Below, one piece after another: positions 33,751 to 45,497 of a stretch of 64,000 bases of DNA. The translations under genes and the position numbers were made by a program. How positions within the stretch are numbered: the first letter of the stretch is position 1; the number at the start of each line of letters is the position of its first letter. This DNA comes from Rhizoclosmatium globosum. Lineage: Eukaryota > Chytridiomycota > Chytridiomycetes > Chytridiales > Chytriomycetaceae. The notes below the pieces were generated by a model. It ran no database searches. It was not told where the DNA came from and saw only the letters and a list, made by a program, of their open reading frames with translations. The stretch is taken from assembly GCA_002104985.1 (NCBI GenBank), contig MCGO01000046.1:1-64000 (forward strand), read 5' to 3'.

Positions 33751-34806
33751 ATGAGTGACTGGTTCGATATCCATGAAACTGTACCCACCTGGCCAAACCA
33801 CCACCGCAAACCCATTCGCGCATTCTCCTCCACAGAACTCAAAGATGCTACGCAGCATCTTATTAGAAGCTCTTCTGAAACCTCGACCAACAAAGGCCAT
33901 CAAAATGCATGGAGCCTTTGGATCTTGTTCTGCAACCTTCACCCAGCACTGGTTTCCAATGACCTCCCCGACAATGCTTTGAAGGTTGCACAGTTTGCAA
34001 CATGGATTACGTCGCAAGGTTACAAACCTGGAACAGTGGATCAGTATGTCGCAGGCATTGGAGCAGTCTACACTGAACTCGGATATACAAACTGGATAAC
34101 CATCCGATTGCACCCGTCTTTGAAAAAGGTTCTAAAAGGCGGTCAAAAAGAATGGAACCGAAACCCAGCGAATGTATTGATTAAGCACAAGGATGTCCTG
34201 ACGTTCTCAGAATTCTGTCGCCTTCTACAAACATGGGATCCGACAGATTGCCTGCATGACAACCTACTATTTCAGTCAATTTTAGTCTTTGGATTTGTGG
34301 CTCTTCATCGTCTGGCAGAGCTTGTTGATTCTGACATCTTGGAAGAAGCTCATCAAAACCGAAGCCACAGGATTCTTCTTTCGTCCATCTACTACAACAA
34401 CCCAACCCAACCATCCTTCATTGAATACTTCTTACCATATCACAAAGCCGATCCTCTATCCAAAGGTACAACTGGTCGCATTGTCTCAATGACTTTGTGG
34501 AACAACGCCAATCCTATTCCATTACTCATGGCGTACTTCACATCTCGAATTCAGTTACAAAACAGTCCATATTTATTCGTGACTTCAAACAATGTTATTC
34601 CAACACGAAAGTGGTTCATGACACGACTTCACCAACGAACTCGTACTAACTTGGGAAGCAAATCCCTTCGAGCAGGAGGAGCAACAAATTGGGCACTGCA
34701 AGGAAAATCTGCCCGTGAAATACAAAATCTCGGAAGATGGTCCACTGATACCTGGAAAGTCTACATCACTAAGTGGACAGCCTTGCAACGTGCCCTAAAT
34801 CAATAA
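33751..34806 (+). CDS. Ngaro tyrosine recombinase
   Basis: 351 residues, intact. An N-terminal SAM-like helical domain (TSTNKGHQNAWSLW, AQFATWITSQGYKPGTVDQY) precedes a catalytic domain with the first Arg region (FGFVALHRLAEL), the second box SLRAGGATNWALQGKSAREI and the candidate catalytic Tyr in WSTDTWKVYITKW. Integrates the circular cDNA without target duplication, replacing the DDE integrase of LTR elements. It starts 40 bp after the RT stop codon and ends 85 bp before repeat B1. Confidence 0.85.
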   Translation: MSDWFDIHETVPTWPNHHRKPIRAFSSTELKDATQHLIRSSSETSTNKGHQNAWSLWILFCNLHPALVSNDLPDNALKVAQFATWITSQGYKPGTVDQYVAGIGAVYTELGYTNWITIRLHPSLKKVLKGGQKEWNRNPANVLIKHKDVLTFSEFCRLLQTWDPTDCLHDNLLFQSILVFGFVALHRLAELVDSDILEEAHQNRSHRILLSSIYYNNPTQPSFIEYFLPYHKADPLSKGTTGRIVSMTLWNNANPIPLLMAYFTSRIQLQNSPYLFVTSNNVIPTRKWFMTRLHQRTRTNLGSKSLRAGGATNWALQGKSAREIQNLGRWSTDTWKVYITKWTALQRALNQ

Positions 34807-34890
34807 AAGAATATATCAAACAATCAAATAAACAAACAACCAAACAATCCACACCAAACCAAACCAAAACATTGATTCACTAGGCGGTAG

Positions 34891-35067
34891 GCAAACTTGG
34901 ACCAAGCGAATCCATCAATCGCCCAATGCGCCAAACAAAACATACGAGACATACAACCCATTCAAACATGCTCGTATGTACCAATCAAAAACCGTCTATA
35001 ATTGAATTGATTTATTACAATAAACACTTTAAAAACATACAACTGAGATGGTTGGAGCTGAACATTT
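34891..35067 (+). repeat. Ngaro split direct repeat B1
   Basis: 177 bp starting gcaaacttgg and ending gaacattt, identical by eye to 35299-35475. Its last three T overlap the start of A2. Confidence 0.88.
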
Positions 35068-35220
35068 TTGGAAGAAACGAAGTGAAACGTGTTTCTAAGG
35101 AAATGTGGAAGTGAATGAATAGATAGTTGTTCTTAACTTCTTTTCAAAAATGTCAAGCAGCGGAACCGCAGAGCGCGACGACAAGGTCGCGCATCAAACT
35201 CGAGCCGCTGATCAGAAGAA
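35065..35220 (+). repeat. Ngaro split direct repeat A2
   Basis: 156-bp copy of A1, including a copy of the gag start codon (35150). It abuts B1; B1-A2 recreates the junction of a circularised element. 78 bp of unique sequence (35221-35298) separate it from B2. Confidence 0.88.
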
Positions 35221-35298
35221 CCCACCCACCAAACCCCTTCTAACTCCAAATAACATATTTCTGTACCTTTTCCCACTGGGTTTTTAATGGCAGATAAT

Positions 35299-35475
35299 GC
35301 AAACTTGGACCAAGCGAATCCATCAATCGCCCAATGCGCCAAACAAAACATACGAGACATACAACCCATTCAAACATGCTCGTATGTACCAATCAAAAAC
35401 CGTCTATAATTGAATTGATTTATTACAATAAACACTTTAAAAACATACAACTGAGATGGTTGGAGCTGAACATTT
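35299..35475 (+). repeat. Ngaro split direct repeat B2 (right end)
   Basis: 177-bp copy of B1. The element ends at ...gaacattt; host sequence gtagaaatg follows. Confidence 0.88.
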
Positions 35476-35578
35476 GTAGAAATGAGTTGGATTTCTGTGG
35501 GTTGGTGACCTCAAAATGATTCCTTGTCACTGAGCACAGTCCCAAAATATATGACGGCACATACAAACAATCGATTCT

Positions 35579-36457
35579 TTATTGTTTCGTCGTTAAGAAG
35601 CCTATTATCTGAATCAAGTCTGCTTGTGGTATTCCTGCGAAGCCAAATACTCTTCCCAACTGAAGGAAACCATAAGCGCCAGAACTACGCTGAAAGTCTC
35701 AAAAGCTCACCTTATCATACCGTCGTTGTCAGTGTCATCCATATCCAGCACAGTGTCCACTAATTTAATCAAGTCTGCGAGTTTTCCTGGTGGGACGCTT
35801 CCTGGGACCGGTCGACCATCAGAGCCAACTTTGATATCTTGGCCGGCATAGAGAGCCACTGGGATTCGTGAAATTAGTTTACGTCTAGAGTATTCGATGT
35901 TGATCCGGTTGCCGTCCAAATCCCCTTCTCCTCAACAATTCAGACATACATAGCGTTGAATATACAACCAATTGATGCGATTTCGATGTGAGATTCAGAC
36001 TCATGAATCCGGGTTCGTTAGGATCTAGAAACTCCATCCAATCACATCTGTTCAAACACTCCAGGCGGCTTGCAACAAGTGCTTAACGAGAACATAAAGA
36101 AGGTTCAGATACTCACACAGCTCATGTCCATCCAAATGTCCATCTTTGTTATGGTCGTGCAGCTGTATAGTTTAGGGCGAGTGAAATGCCACGTATGGTT
36201 AGACCTCTGGTCCCAACATACATATGGGATGTCCCTATAATGCAAAAAGTTACCGTGAAGAACAAAACAGAGTCCTCGACCTCCTTAATATGACTTTGTT
36301 GAGCTGCTGTCGCGTCCCCAAGGTTCTGCATCTCCTGGACCACATCCTTCTTGTAAGCTTGAGCTTCTTTGTGCACATCGCCGTAGTTGGATTGGTCTGC
36401 GAATGCGACGAGGGCGAGGATAAGTGTGAGGAGGAGAGGTATGAAGGACCGAGTCAT
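35579..36457 (-). CDS. Secretory EF-hand protein (MCFD2-like)
   Basis: Five exons by phase: 36254-36457, 36119-36162, 36001-36047, 35711-35924 and 35579-35651, about 193 residues. The signal peptide is MTRSFIPLLLTLILALVAFA. EF-hand 1 is DHNKDGHLDGHE (exon 2). A second calcium-loop candidate is DMDDTDNDGMIR, cut by the last intron. MCFD2-type proteins bind calcium in the early secretory pathway with the cargo lectin LMAN1/ERGIC-53; that assignment is by architecture only. The last exon is the weakest part: another frame there (YLASQEYHK, stop near 35614) looks more EF-like but does not fit the splice phase. Confidence 0.65.
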
Positions 36458-36800
36458 TTGTTTGGATAAATTCTATAAACTCATAAAAGTAAATGAGGCG
36501 AGACATTCCAAAGTTAGGTATACGACGAATATGTATAGTCCAGTATTCTTTCCAGAGGCCTTAAGTTTTATCCATGGGGATCGGTCAAACTTCAAGCTCG
36601 AGTAAAATTCACAACTGAGTCAAGTGCCAGCCTGCTTTTCATTCGTTAAGAGAAAGCCCACAGAGACAGTTAAATGTTACTTAAATACAGTAGAAAGCCC
36701 AGAGCAAGACAGCTCGGGTTCTTTCTTGAATTCCACTTTTCCATCCCCAAACCAACTCTAACTTGTCCAACCACTTCTCAACAAAAACCACAAGAAGGCA
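36458..36800. other. Intergenic region upstream of the EF-hand gene and downstream of tRNA-Gln
   Basis: 343 bp. No coding signal. It includes the likely EF-hand promoter (near 36460-36600) and, next to the tRNA, an A-rich stretch that on the tRNA strand is a T-rich Pol III-type terminator region. Confidence 0.45.
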
Positions 36801-36872
36801 GGTCGTACCCGGACTCGAACCGGGGTTACAGGTATCAGAAACCTGGGTGCTAAACCACTACACTATACAACC
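36801..36872 (-). tRNA. tRNA-Gln (anticodon CTG)
   Basis: 72 nt, no intron. On the minus strand the acceptor GGTTGTA pairs with TACGACC (one G-T). The anticodon stem is CAGGT/ACCTG with loop TTCTGAT (anticodon CTG, decoding CAG). The T arm is CCCGG-TTCGAGT-CCGGG. A box (TAGTGTAGTGGTTTAGCAC) and B box (GGTTCGAGTCC) are present. Confidence 0.95.
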
Positions 36873-37070
36873 CTGGCTGCTTAGAAAGGTAAATTAAGTA
36901 TCCTATATGTCTCTACATCGGAGTTGGGAGATTTGTTTTCTTACCGTTGTAAGATACCGTTGACTTTAATGCACGAGACGGAGAAGGAAGGACGTGTTGA
37001 AGAAGTAGCGGAGAGGAAGCAGGAAGATAATTCCTTTTTGTCCGAACATTCCCAAAGAAAGCACCTTTGA

Positions 37071-39004
37071 ATGCCACTCAGCATCGACTTTTCTGAGCTG
37101 TACCGGGCCACATCGCCGCACGTGAGTGTCTCAGTTGATGGAAAGCTTCTTGCGACAGCCGTTGAGCATCGACTTGTTGTGCGGGATGCGGAGACACTTC
37201 AGATTGCAGGTTTGTGATTGGTTGATTGGTTGGTTGGTTTGACTGACTCGTCGTTGGCAATCCTCGAATCAACAGCGCTCTTTTCTTGCAGCGCCAATGT
37301 CGATGTTGTTGCGTGGGCGGCGGATTCGCAGTTGGTCGCCGTGGCGTCAAAAGCAAAGAAGTACGCTCAGGTTCGTCGGTCAAGTGCTCGCTCGTCGACG
37401 AACCCTGTTTTAACCGGATTCGTTTAATTTGGATTCAGATTTGGAGTATTGTCGATCCGGACTGGAAGTGCTGCATCGACGAGGGAGTTTCGGGTCTCTC
37501 AAACATCCTGTGGTCTCCCGACGCGCGCCACCTTCTCGTCTTCTCAGACTTTCAACTCAGAATCACGGTCTGGTCGCTCGTATCGAAGGAGGCGGTGTAC
37601 ATACAATATCCAAAGTATTCAAACAAAGGATACTGCTTTCGGAATGACGGCCGCTACTTTGCTCTCTCAGAGCGTAAAGACTGCAAGGACACTCTTTCAA
37701 TATATGATGCACATGACTGGACGCTTCTCAAGGTACAACCCTGACTGTGACTTGGCTTTCAACAGGTTCAATGGATATGAATGGAGCTACATAGAAGCAA
37801 AATGCAAATAGATGCTGAAAAGTGCTTTTGTTGCGTGTACTATGATTGTCTTATGGATCTGGACTCAGGAAGCTTGTCTTGTGGCTGTTTTGTCATATAT
37901 CTGATCACATAACTTTGCCATAGCACTTTCCCGTTGAAACCACAGACCTAGAAGATATTGCGTGGTCTCCTGATGGTCGATTTATTGCAGTATGGGACAC
38001 AATCCTAGAGGTGAGTTCTCATGGTTTCTGCAAAGGAGTTGTTTACCCATCAACCTTAGTACAAAGTTTGATCTACTCACCTGATGGTCGTTTGATTTCA
38101 TCATACTCTGCATATGAAAATGGTCTTGGAATCAAGGGTGTCTCATGGTCTCCATCTGCTCAATTCTTGGCTGTTGGCAGTTTTGACGAGAAGGTATAAT
38201 TATACTTGGGTCTTGTTCCATTGCATGGACTGATTTTCTTGATTCAAGCTACGTCTCATCAACAATATGACATGGAAACCATTGATTGACTTGTCTCATC
38301 CAACTCACCTGCCATTTCCTGACATTGTATGCACACCCATAATTTCAATTAATGACAGCCTTTAATGCATTCTATCTTTAGGAAGTATACAAAGAAGCCA
38401 CGTGGAAAGATCCAAAGGACACTTCACGATTGAAGACGTGGAGTCTAACAACAGATGTCCGACCTCACATTCACTGTATATACACTATTTTGGAGACATA
38501 GGTGCTGATACTTAACTTGCCCTAGATGAGCTTGTAAAACCACCTGTCCATGTTCCAACAGTCAAAGTTGAGATAGACAAACTGTCTCCCAAGAAAGGAG
38601 TGAGTGTCTGTGAGTTCAGCTGTGATGGACGTTATCTGTGCACCAAGAATGGTATTCACCCCACTTGATCACATGTTACACAAAACTGAAAACTCTCCTT
38701 CCATTCAGATAATATGCCAAATGCACTATGGATCTGGGATCTTCTGACACTCTCTCAAGCTGCACTCCTCCTCCAATTGTCTCCCATCAAGCAGGTTGCC
38801 TGGAATCCTATGATTCCAGATCTCTGTGCTGTCTCCTGTGCTAACAGCTACATTTACCTATGGAGTAGAGAGAATGGATGCAATGCAGTGGAGGTCCCAG
38901 CAATTAATTTCCAGGTTGGATTGATGAAGTGGGGACCTGATGGGAAAAGTCTTGTATTGATGGATAGAGATAAGTTTTGCGTTGCTTTTTTAGTTCAAGA
39001 ATAG
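37071..39004 (+). CDS. WDR8: WD-repeat protein WRAP73/WDR8; one frame break
   Basis: Nine exons: 37071-37209, 37276-37370, 37439-37732, 37924-38010, 38060-38193, 38249-38326, 38382-38475, 38526-38651, 38709-39004; about 447 residues, near the usual length. Conserved blocks are [71 protein letters not shown] and [16 protein letters not shown]8 works with SSX2IP/Msd1 at centrioles and spindle poles to anchor microtubules. Exon 5 is one base short: the acceptor gives YK-V then a stop unless the TTT at 38067-38069 had one more T. All other junctions keep phase, so I regard this as a sequence error. Confidence 0.87.
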
Positions 39005-39058
39005 TGTCTTGTTGTTTACATTAAAGATATTTATTCATTCATTATTTCCCATTAGTTA

Positions 39059-42000
39059 TTAAATATTGATTTCATCCACTGATATCAAAGGAGAAGTTGT
39101 TGGCTTCAACGTTGGTGCTGATGGATGTTTTGAGGATGTTACTTTAATGACTGCAACATCCTCCTCATCAAGTGATTCTTTTGAAGATTTAGCTGAAACT
39201 GGAATCTTTGAATCTGACTTATGAGAAATCTCAGATTTACTACTTTCTGAGCTTCTTGAATCACTCATAGCTGCTTCTGAATCTCTGGGGCTAGCTTGAC
39301 TTTCAACAGTTGAAGGCCGGGGAATTCTAATTTCTTTCTGTTCTCCTGTCAATTGATTGGGTCTGGATGGCTTTTGGGAGTCAATAGACTGCCGGGGGCT
39401 CAGTTTCTTAAACCTGTTAGATAATGAATTCGCAATTCCTGAGAGTGCTGCTGCAATTGAAGCTCTTGAGCCCAGCCCCTGGAGTGTAATTGTTATATTG
39501 GATTTTTTGGTCCCTGATGTTTCAATATCCAAGGAAGTATCAGAGTTAGTTCGGGAGTTGCTTCCCTCAGTGGTTGCACAAGATTCCCTTGTGGCATCTG
39601 TAGACTGAGAAGACCTTGGAGAATACTCTGAGACTGTTGTTGGGTTTGAAGTTTCTGATGACCTTGCTTCCGACTTTGAATCACGTACACTCTCAGTTGC
39701 AGATGATCTTGGACTCTGGTCCTCAGCCTCTTCAAAGTCTCCTAAAACAGCTTGAGTTGAATACTGTGAAGACTTGCTCTCCCGTGCTTCTTCATTGTAA
39801 GGACGGAGTTCATCATACTTCCGAACTGAATGCAAAAACAGAGCAAAGATATAAGCTGCACAACCTAGAATTATTAAAGATGACCCAGCCATATCAATTT
39901 GGGATCCGATTCCTCCATAGGCATTCAAGAATCCCACATCGTTTGCAAAGGAAACTCCAGATAAGACAATACTCAATGCACATGAGGCAACGTTTACAGT
40001 TCGCAACATACTGTGTATGACAAACCCAGGACGTCGCTTTTCAATGATCAGTGAGACCATAGTTATTCCTCCAGAAATTGATGCTTGGACATAGGCTGGA
40101 ATTCCGCCACCCTTGCGAATTCCAATTGCAACAATGGTCAGCAACCAACCAATCATAATCATTCCAATGAGCACAATATGCATTATTGTTAGCAGTTCAT
40201 CTTTGGATACAGGTGGATATGGTTTGTGAAGAATTATGACTACAGCTGTCATCAGAAAAGTAAGTGTCAAAACTGAAGAGGCAATAGCAGTGTTGACTAC
40301 TGAAAGTGTCATGTTTGAAAATGCCAGAGAGTAAATCACAGCTCCAGAGCTTGCAAAGGCAAGACTGAATTATCTGAAATCAGCAGGAACATTAACTTTT
40401 GTTTAACACTTACATTGAAGATATTGTTCCAAGCATCCCAACTGATGTCCAATGAAAATAGCAATGAAACACTAGACCAAGAATAGCCTGCAAAGAGGAT
40501 ACAATGAATGTGTAATGTATGGCTAATGGTGGAATCACTGATGTAGGATCCATGAGACCAATTGAAACAATATAACAAATGAGTGTGACAAAAGAAGCAC
40601 TCAGACTTAATTTCAGCAACAAGTTCAAAGTTTGATAGCTTGTTGGTATATATATCCAAGAGAGTCCTTCATCTGAAAGCTTGGGATTCTCAAGTAACTT
40701 CTCCTTTTCTTCTGAGAAAAGCTCAATTTTAGAAAACACAATGCTGCGGTGTAACAAAAATGCAATTTGGGTAATCAGTATAACCAGTAGACCAAACATC
40801 ATCCCAATTCTTGAGGAATTAAGTGTGCTGCTGACTGATTCAAGAAATCCAAGCCCTGTTTGATGAATTCCAGACCCAGTAGTCATAATCACCACACAAA
40901 TCATAGAAAACAATGCTATACGTAAAGGACGTACAGTAGCTATAGAAGAAAACCAAAACATGAAAGCTATAGCTGGACAGATAGCAATAGTAATTAATGA
41001 AGCAACAAAGTCTGGAATGGACCTGATTCCACTATCTTTGACTCCAACACCAAAAGTCACAACAAACAAAAACCAGCCAATCAAACTGAAGCTTTGATAT
41101 ACGGCAGGAATGGTCCAACCATCACCTGACTTTTTTGTCTTTTCATAGACACCAAAACAAAGCAGCAGGACTGTTGCAATTGTTCCCAGAATGCTGTATC
41201 CAAATGCTCCTGCAAATATACCAGCTTCAAAGCTAACTGCTCCGTATGTAAGACCCCAAAATATGACCTGGCCTGCCATTGCTAATGAAAACAGTGTAAT
41301 AAAAAGGCAACTTCCAAAAACAACAAGTGAGCCAGTGCATATCCAAGTTGCAAGTAGAATTGTAGACAGCATTCCGTTAATAGAAGAAGTATAGATCCAA
41401 CATCTATGTTCTTATTAACTACGTCTGGTAGGTTTAAATAGCTTACATTGTGGGGACCAATCTTTGTCAACCCTCCTAGATCCAATTGACACACCCACAA
41501 TACTGACAAATGTTGACATTCCAAATAGTATACACTTAAAAGCAGTTTGTAGAGCAGACCAGGAGAGCAATAAGCCGTAGATATCTAGTGGGGCGACTTT
41601 TGGTGCAGGAGACTCTTTTCTTCTTCTCCTGCTCCTTTTCCTCCTACTTCTTCTGGATTGGTCACTATCATATGAGTCACTGCTGTGGGATGAGTCTTCA
41701 GATTCAGAAACATCAGAGGCTGGTTCAGCACCAAGTTCTGGGTCTCTCCAAAGTGTAGAATTAATCAGCATGGAGACAGACTTCACTTCCATGGCAAAGA
41801 AGTACATTATACTTCCAGTAACTATGAGAGATGGTCCTGCAACAGTCCCTGCACATTTTCCAGTGCTTGTACATGTCCCAATGAATGCAGCAGATTTGAA
41901 CAATGCAGCACCAACTTCTACATATGATATTTGAGTAAGAAAGTTTGGTACTGAAGCAAGTATTGATGGTGGATAAAATGAAGCAGTATTGTCATCAATC

Positions 42001-45000
42001 CAGTTTGAAACAATAGCTAATGCACAAAGTATGGAGCTGAGAATGGCACTTGTTTCAGACACTGAATCAATAGTAGTTGAATTAATCCAAATAGACATTC
42101 CTGCAATAATCATGATCCAGGACAGAAGTTGAAACCCATAACGTAGTTCAAACCATCCAAATTGCAGATATTGATGTTTGAGTCTGTAAATTAAGCCTCC
42201 AGAGACTAGAATTGAGCTGACAAAGTAAATAATGCTGCCAGAAATTGCAAATGGAATGGCTGGAGGAGGAGTTGCAAGGTTGTTGTATGTAGAAAGAATA
42301 TAAGACGAGACATGCAGTAAACCACCAAAACTAAGCAAAGAGAGATTGTAAATCAATTGACCAAGGACTGCAAGCTCTCTTGAATCTCTGAGTACAGCAA
42401 GTGTCAAACTTCCAAGAGCAACAGGAGAAAATGTTGTAAGCATAATGCCACTTGCTATTCCTTCTGGTGGGTAGCCAAATGATGCACCAAACCCACCAAG
42501 AAACAGAAGCCAACCAAACAAAGAGAAGAGACAACCAATTCTCCATAATAGCCAAGAGTCTTTGTAATTTGCAATGTGAATAAATATCTGAGGCTTTTCA
42601 GGCAGCAAGATTGGCTTCTTGTCGCCATCATCCTCATCTCTTGATTTTTGCACACTAATTTTCAATTTCTTTCTACGCATCTTTTCAGAGTGCATATATT
42701 GATATTTCAGGAGAAGCTTTTGCTTCTTTGATTCCTCTGTTTCAAAACTCCAAAATCTTACAGCTATTGAGGCAGCTAGTCCCAAAGTAGATAGTATTCC
42801 TCCAACAAACATAGCTAATTGTTGACTAGGAAACCAAACTACTTGCTCAAAACATGCTGTGGATGATTCCCCCATGAGGCCCCCAATAAATACCAAAGAA
42901 ACTATTGTCAGACCTGTTGTAACAGCAATGACAGGCATAATATTAAACCAACAACAAATTGCCATCAGAATACTTGTAATTGATGTGGATATTACAGCTC
43001 CAATAGGCCCAATACCATGGTTTGCAGGTAAATTATTGAATAATCCCACGTCAACTGCAAATCTTCCCATTCCAACTGCAATTGTAATCCAACCAAGACT
43101 GACCAATAAGGCAAGTGACAACATTAAATTTTCCATCTCTAAGGCAATTCTGGAGTGCCTTGCAGAAGCCAATGTAGTAGATACCGTTTTTGCAACTGCA
43201 AACAGGGCAGCTCCAGTCATGGCCAGGTTTGAGAATCCAACTGAAAGCAATGCAGAGTAATGAATCACATAACCAGCCCCCAATAATGACAAGACATTAA
43301 GCACAACAGCAAGCACAATCAGATATGCCTCAGCTGATTGACCAACAAGTGAAAATGATGCAACTGTTGATGCAAAGCCACAGATTCCAAAAATATATAT
43401 AAATGATTTTGAAAAAGGATACAGTGTTTCTCCAGTTAATCCAATACCAAGGGCAAACAGAAACCAACCAATCAAGGAAACACATTCAGCTATTCTTGCT
43501 CCAGCTCTTCTTATATTCACAACTTTTTGCAATTTGAAACCAATAACAGTTTCCTCTAATGTTGGTGAGTGGACAACTTGTCCCACAGAATTCAAGCTCA
43601 ACTCACTTCCAGCATTTGGCTGAAACAGTTGATTATACCTGTTTTCATAATCTTCCCTCCATTGATTTTCTTTCTCAGTGTTTCTACGTGCTTCTAACAA
43701 GTCCTGCTTTTGCTTTACTTTCACAACTTCATTGACATAAGCAGCAAGTCCAAACGTAAAAGCCAAAAATCCAGGTATTCCACATGCTGCACCCCATTTG
43801 ATTCCAAATGAGACAGAATTCCAAGATATTAAATTCATTCCCTTATTATTAAGAGAGAAGTTGGTGTTGTTGGATGTTAGAGTAGGCACTGTTTTTGAAG
43901 AAGAAAGAAATGGTAATTTCCAAACATTATCATACACATTAGTGACTACAAGTGCAGAAACGCCTGATAATACAGAAGCCAAATTTGTTCCTTGGCTTTC
44001 AAACATTGAAGAAAATGAAGGCTTTACAATAATTTGGCGAGATCGTTTGCGAGAACTATCAGATAGCCATGGATTAAATAGAACTGTTTCTGTTGGAACT
44101 ATTTCAAGTCCATAAAACCCAGTAAGAGCTGAGTATTGCACATCAAATGGAACTTGGCGTCCAACAGCAGTTGAGAATGCAATGGCTGACACTGGTACTC
44201 CAATTTGCACAAGATTCTTAACAGCCTGCAAATTTTTGGCCACAAAGATTGGGCTGATAGTGCCACGTATATTACATAGAGGCTGTGTTATTCCAATTTG
44301 TTATGTTATAGAACTCTGACTATCAATTTACGTACTTTAGATATATCAATAACTTGTTGCAGGCTTTCATCTGATTCAATCATCAATGTTGCTTTTTCTG
44401 ATTGCATTATCTCAAGAATTCTGGCCATAGTGTTTCCCATAAGGGGACTCTTTACCTAGTTTACTATTTTCAGTTAAATTATCTTTGAACAATAACAACC
44501 CACATTTACTGCAAGGTAAAATCCCTGCAGAGAAACTGCTGCCACTGCATTGTTGATAACATCCACAGAGATTCCTGAATCCACAATAGAGTATAAAACG
44601 TTCACTTTATAATCTGTGGAAATAAATCCTTTTGCATATGGAAAGGCATACAGTGGCAAAACTGCGAGAGCAGATAAAAATGCTATGCTGACAATAGATG
44701 TTATCCAAAGCATAACTTGGCCAATATAGCTTGAATTCCTTTGCCGACGTTATTTGCAAGACCAGTGGAGCAAAGTATTGCAACCAGACATAAACTGATT
44801 GCCACAGGCAGTTGTAGACCACAGAATATTGATATGAGAAAAACATGGCCTACAAATGCTTTTGCCACAGATTGCAAGAATCTCTTTGAAGTTGGAGAAA
44901 GAGGTAGATCCCCTGCTTCAACAGAGGCTTTTCGTTTTGAAGAAAGTGGGGAAGCTAATTCAGTACCACTTGTTTCATCCTGAATTGCAATGCGTGATGA

Positions 45001-45462
45001 CCTTTTTGAGAGCTTTACTTTCTTCAACTTTGCAACTCTTTCAGATGAGAGAAACGATTCTAGAAGTGGATTCATTCGATCTTCAGTTGTGCATTTTCCA
45101 GTTGAAGACAGGCAGAGTACAACTCCTGTAGGCCACAACCATGCAGCAATCACATATCCAAATGGATTTGATAATGTTATGGACAATGCAAGAGCAATTA
45201 ATAAAGACGCAATGATTACAGAAGCTTTTCTTGTCATAAATGGACGGTATGTTTCAGAAATGTGTTCAGCATTAAAATTCCAATGCCCAACTGATTAAAG
45301 CCTAAGGTTAAAAGCGTTGCTGAAACCAAATCATTCTCACCTGAAGCAGGATTACAACTGAAAAAGCAAGAAGTAGTGCTGTGACAACCCCAATCACTGG
45401 TCCCCTTCCTGCCAGAACATCATACCAATGGCCAACATAAATTCCTGAGACAATACTCAAAG
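39059..45462 (-). CDS. Giant multi-pass membrane protein with repeated helix-pair units; function unknown
   Basis: One long coding unit read leftward through several short introns; about 2000 residues and far more than 20 hydrophobic segments. Junctions worked out: 45314-45352 region, 44474-44520 region, 44240-44331 region, and the intron 40362-40407 that restores GTISSILAFASSGAV. A recurrent motif marks the repeats: IGWFLFVVTFGVGV, IGWFLFALGIGLTG, FGWLLFLGGFGASF, IGWLLTIVAIGIR, LGWITIAVGMGRF. Loops carry basic or Ser-rich stretches; the C-terminal tail (39059-39800) is Ser/Glu-rich. The 5' end is unclear: the first exon lacks an ATG, and the gene might continue into the 7TM gene upstream. 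Single-base frame breaks are predicted at 41452-41455, near 44752 and at 45274-45277. Confidence 0.6.
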
Positions 45463-45497
45463 CTGCAAATCAATTAAGAACATCCATCCCCAAGAAT

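Larger units (their letters stand above)
30374..35475 (+). mobile_element. Ngaro-type tyrosine-recombinase (YR) retrotransposon, structurally complete
   Basis: 5.1-kb element with split direct repeats in the order A1 (30374-30529), coding region, B1 (34891-35067), A2 (35065-35220), B2 (35299-35475). Inside are gag, RT-RNase H and tyrosine recombinase genes, all rightward. This is the arrangement described for Ngaro elements. DIRS/PAT elements differ in having inverted or other repeats and usually a methyltransferase domain, which is absent here. A and B repeat pairs look identical, indicating recent insertion. B1-A2 overlaps by TTT and equals the expected circle junction of B2 joined to A1. 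No target-site duplication is seen, as expected for recombinase insertion. It sits between two convergent genes. Confidence 0.88.

Noticed and set aside
30374..35475. LTR (Gypsy/Copia) retrotransposon
   Set aside because: Repeats are split and interleaved (A1...B1A2B2), there is no DDE integrase or protease, and a tyrosine recombinase is present.
35334..35519. Two nearly identical 61-62 codon frames at 34926 and 35334
   Set aside because: They are the B1 and B2 repeats of the Ngaro element, not genes.
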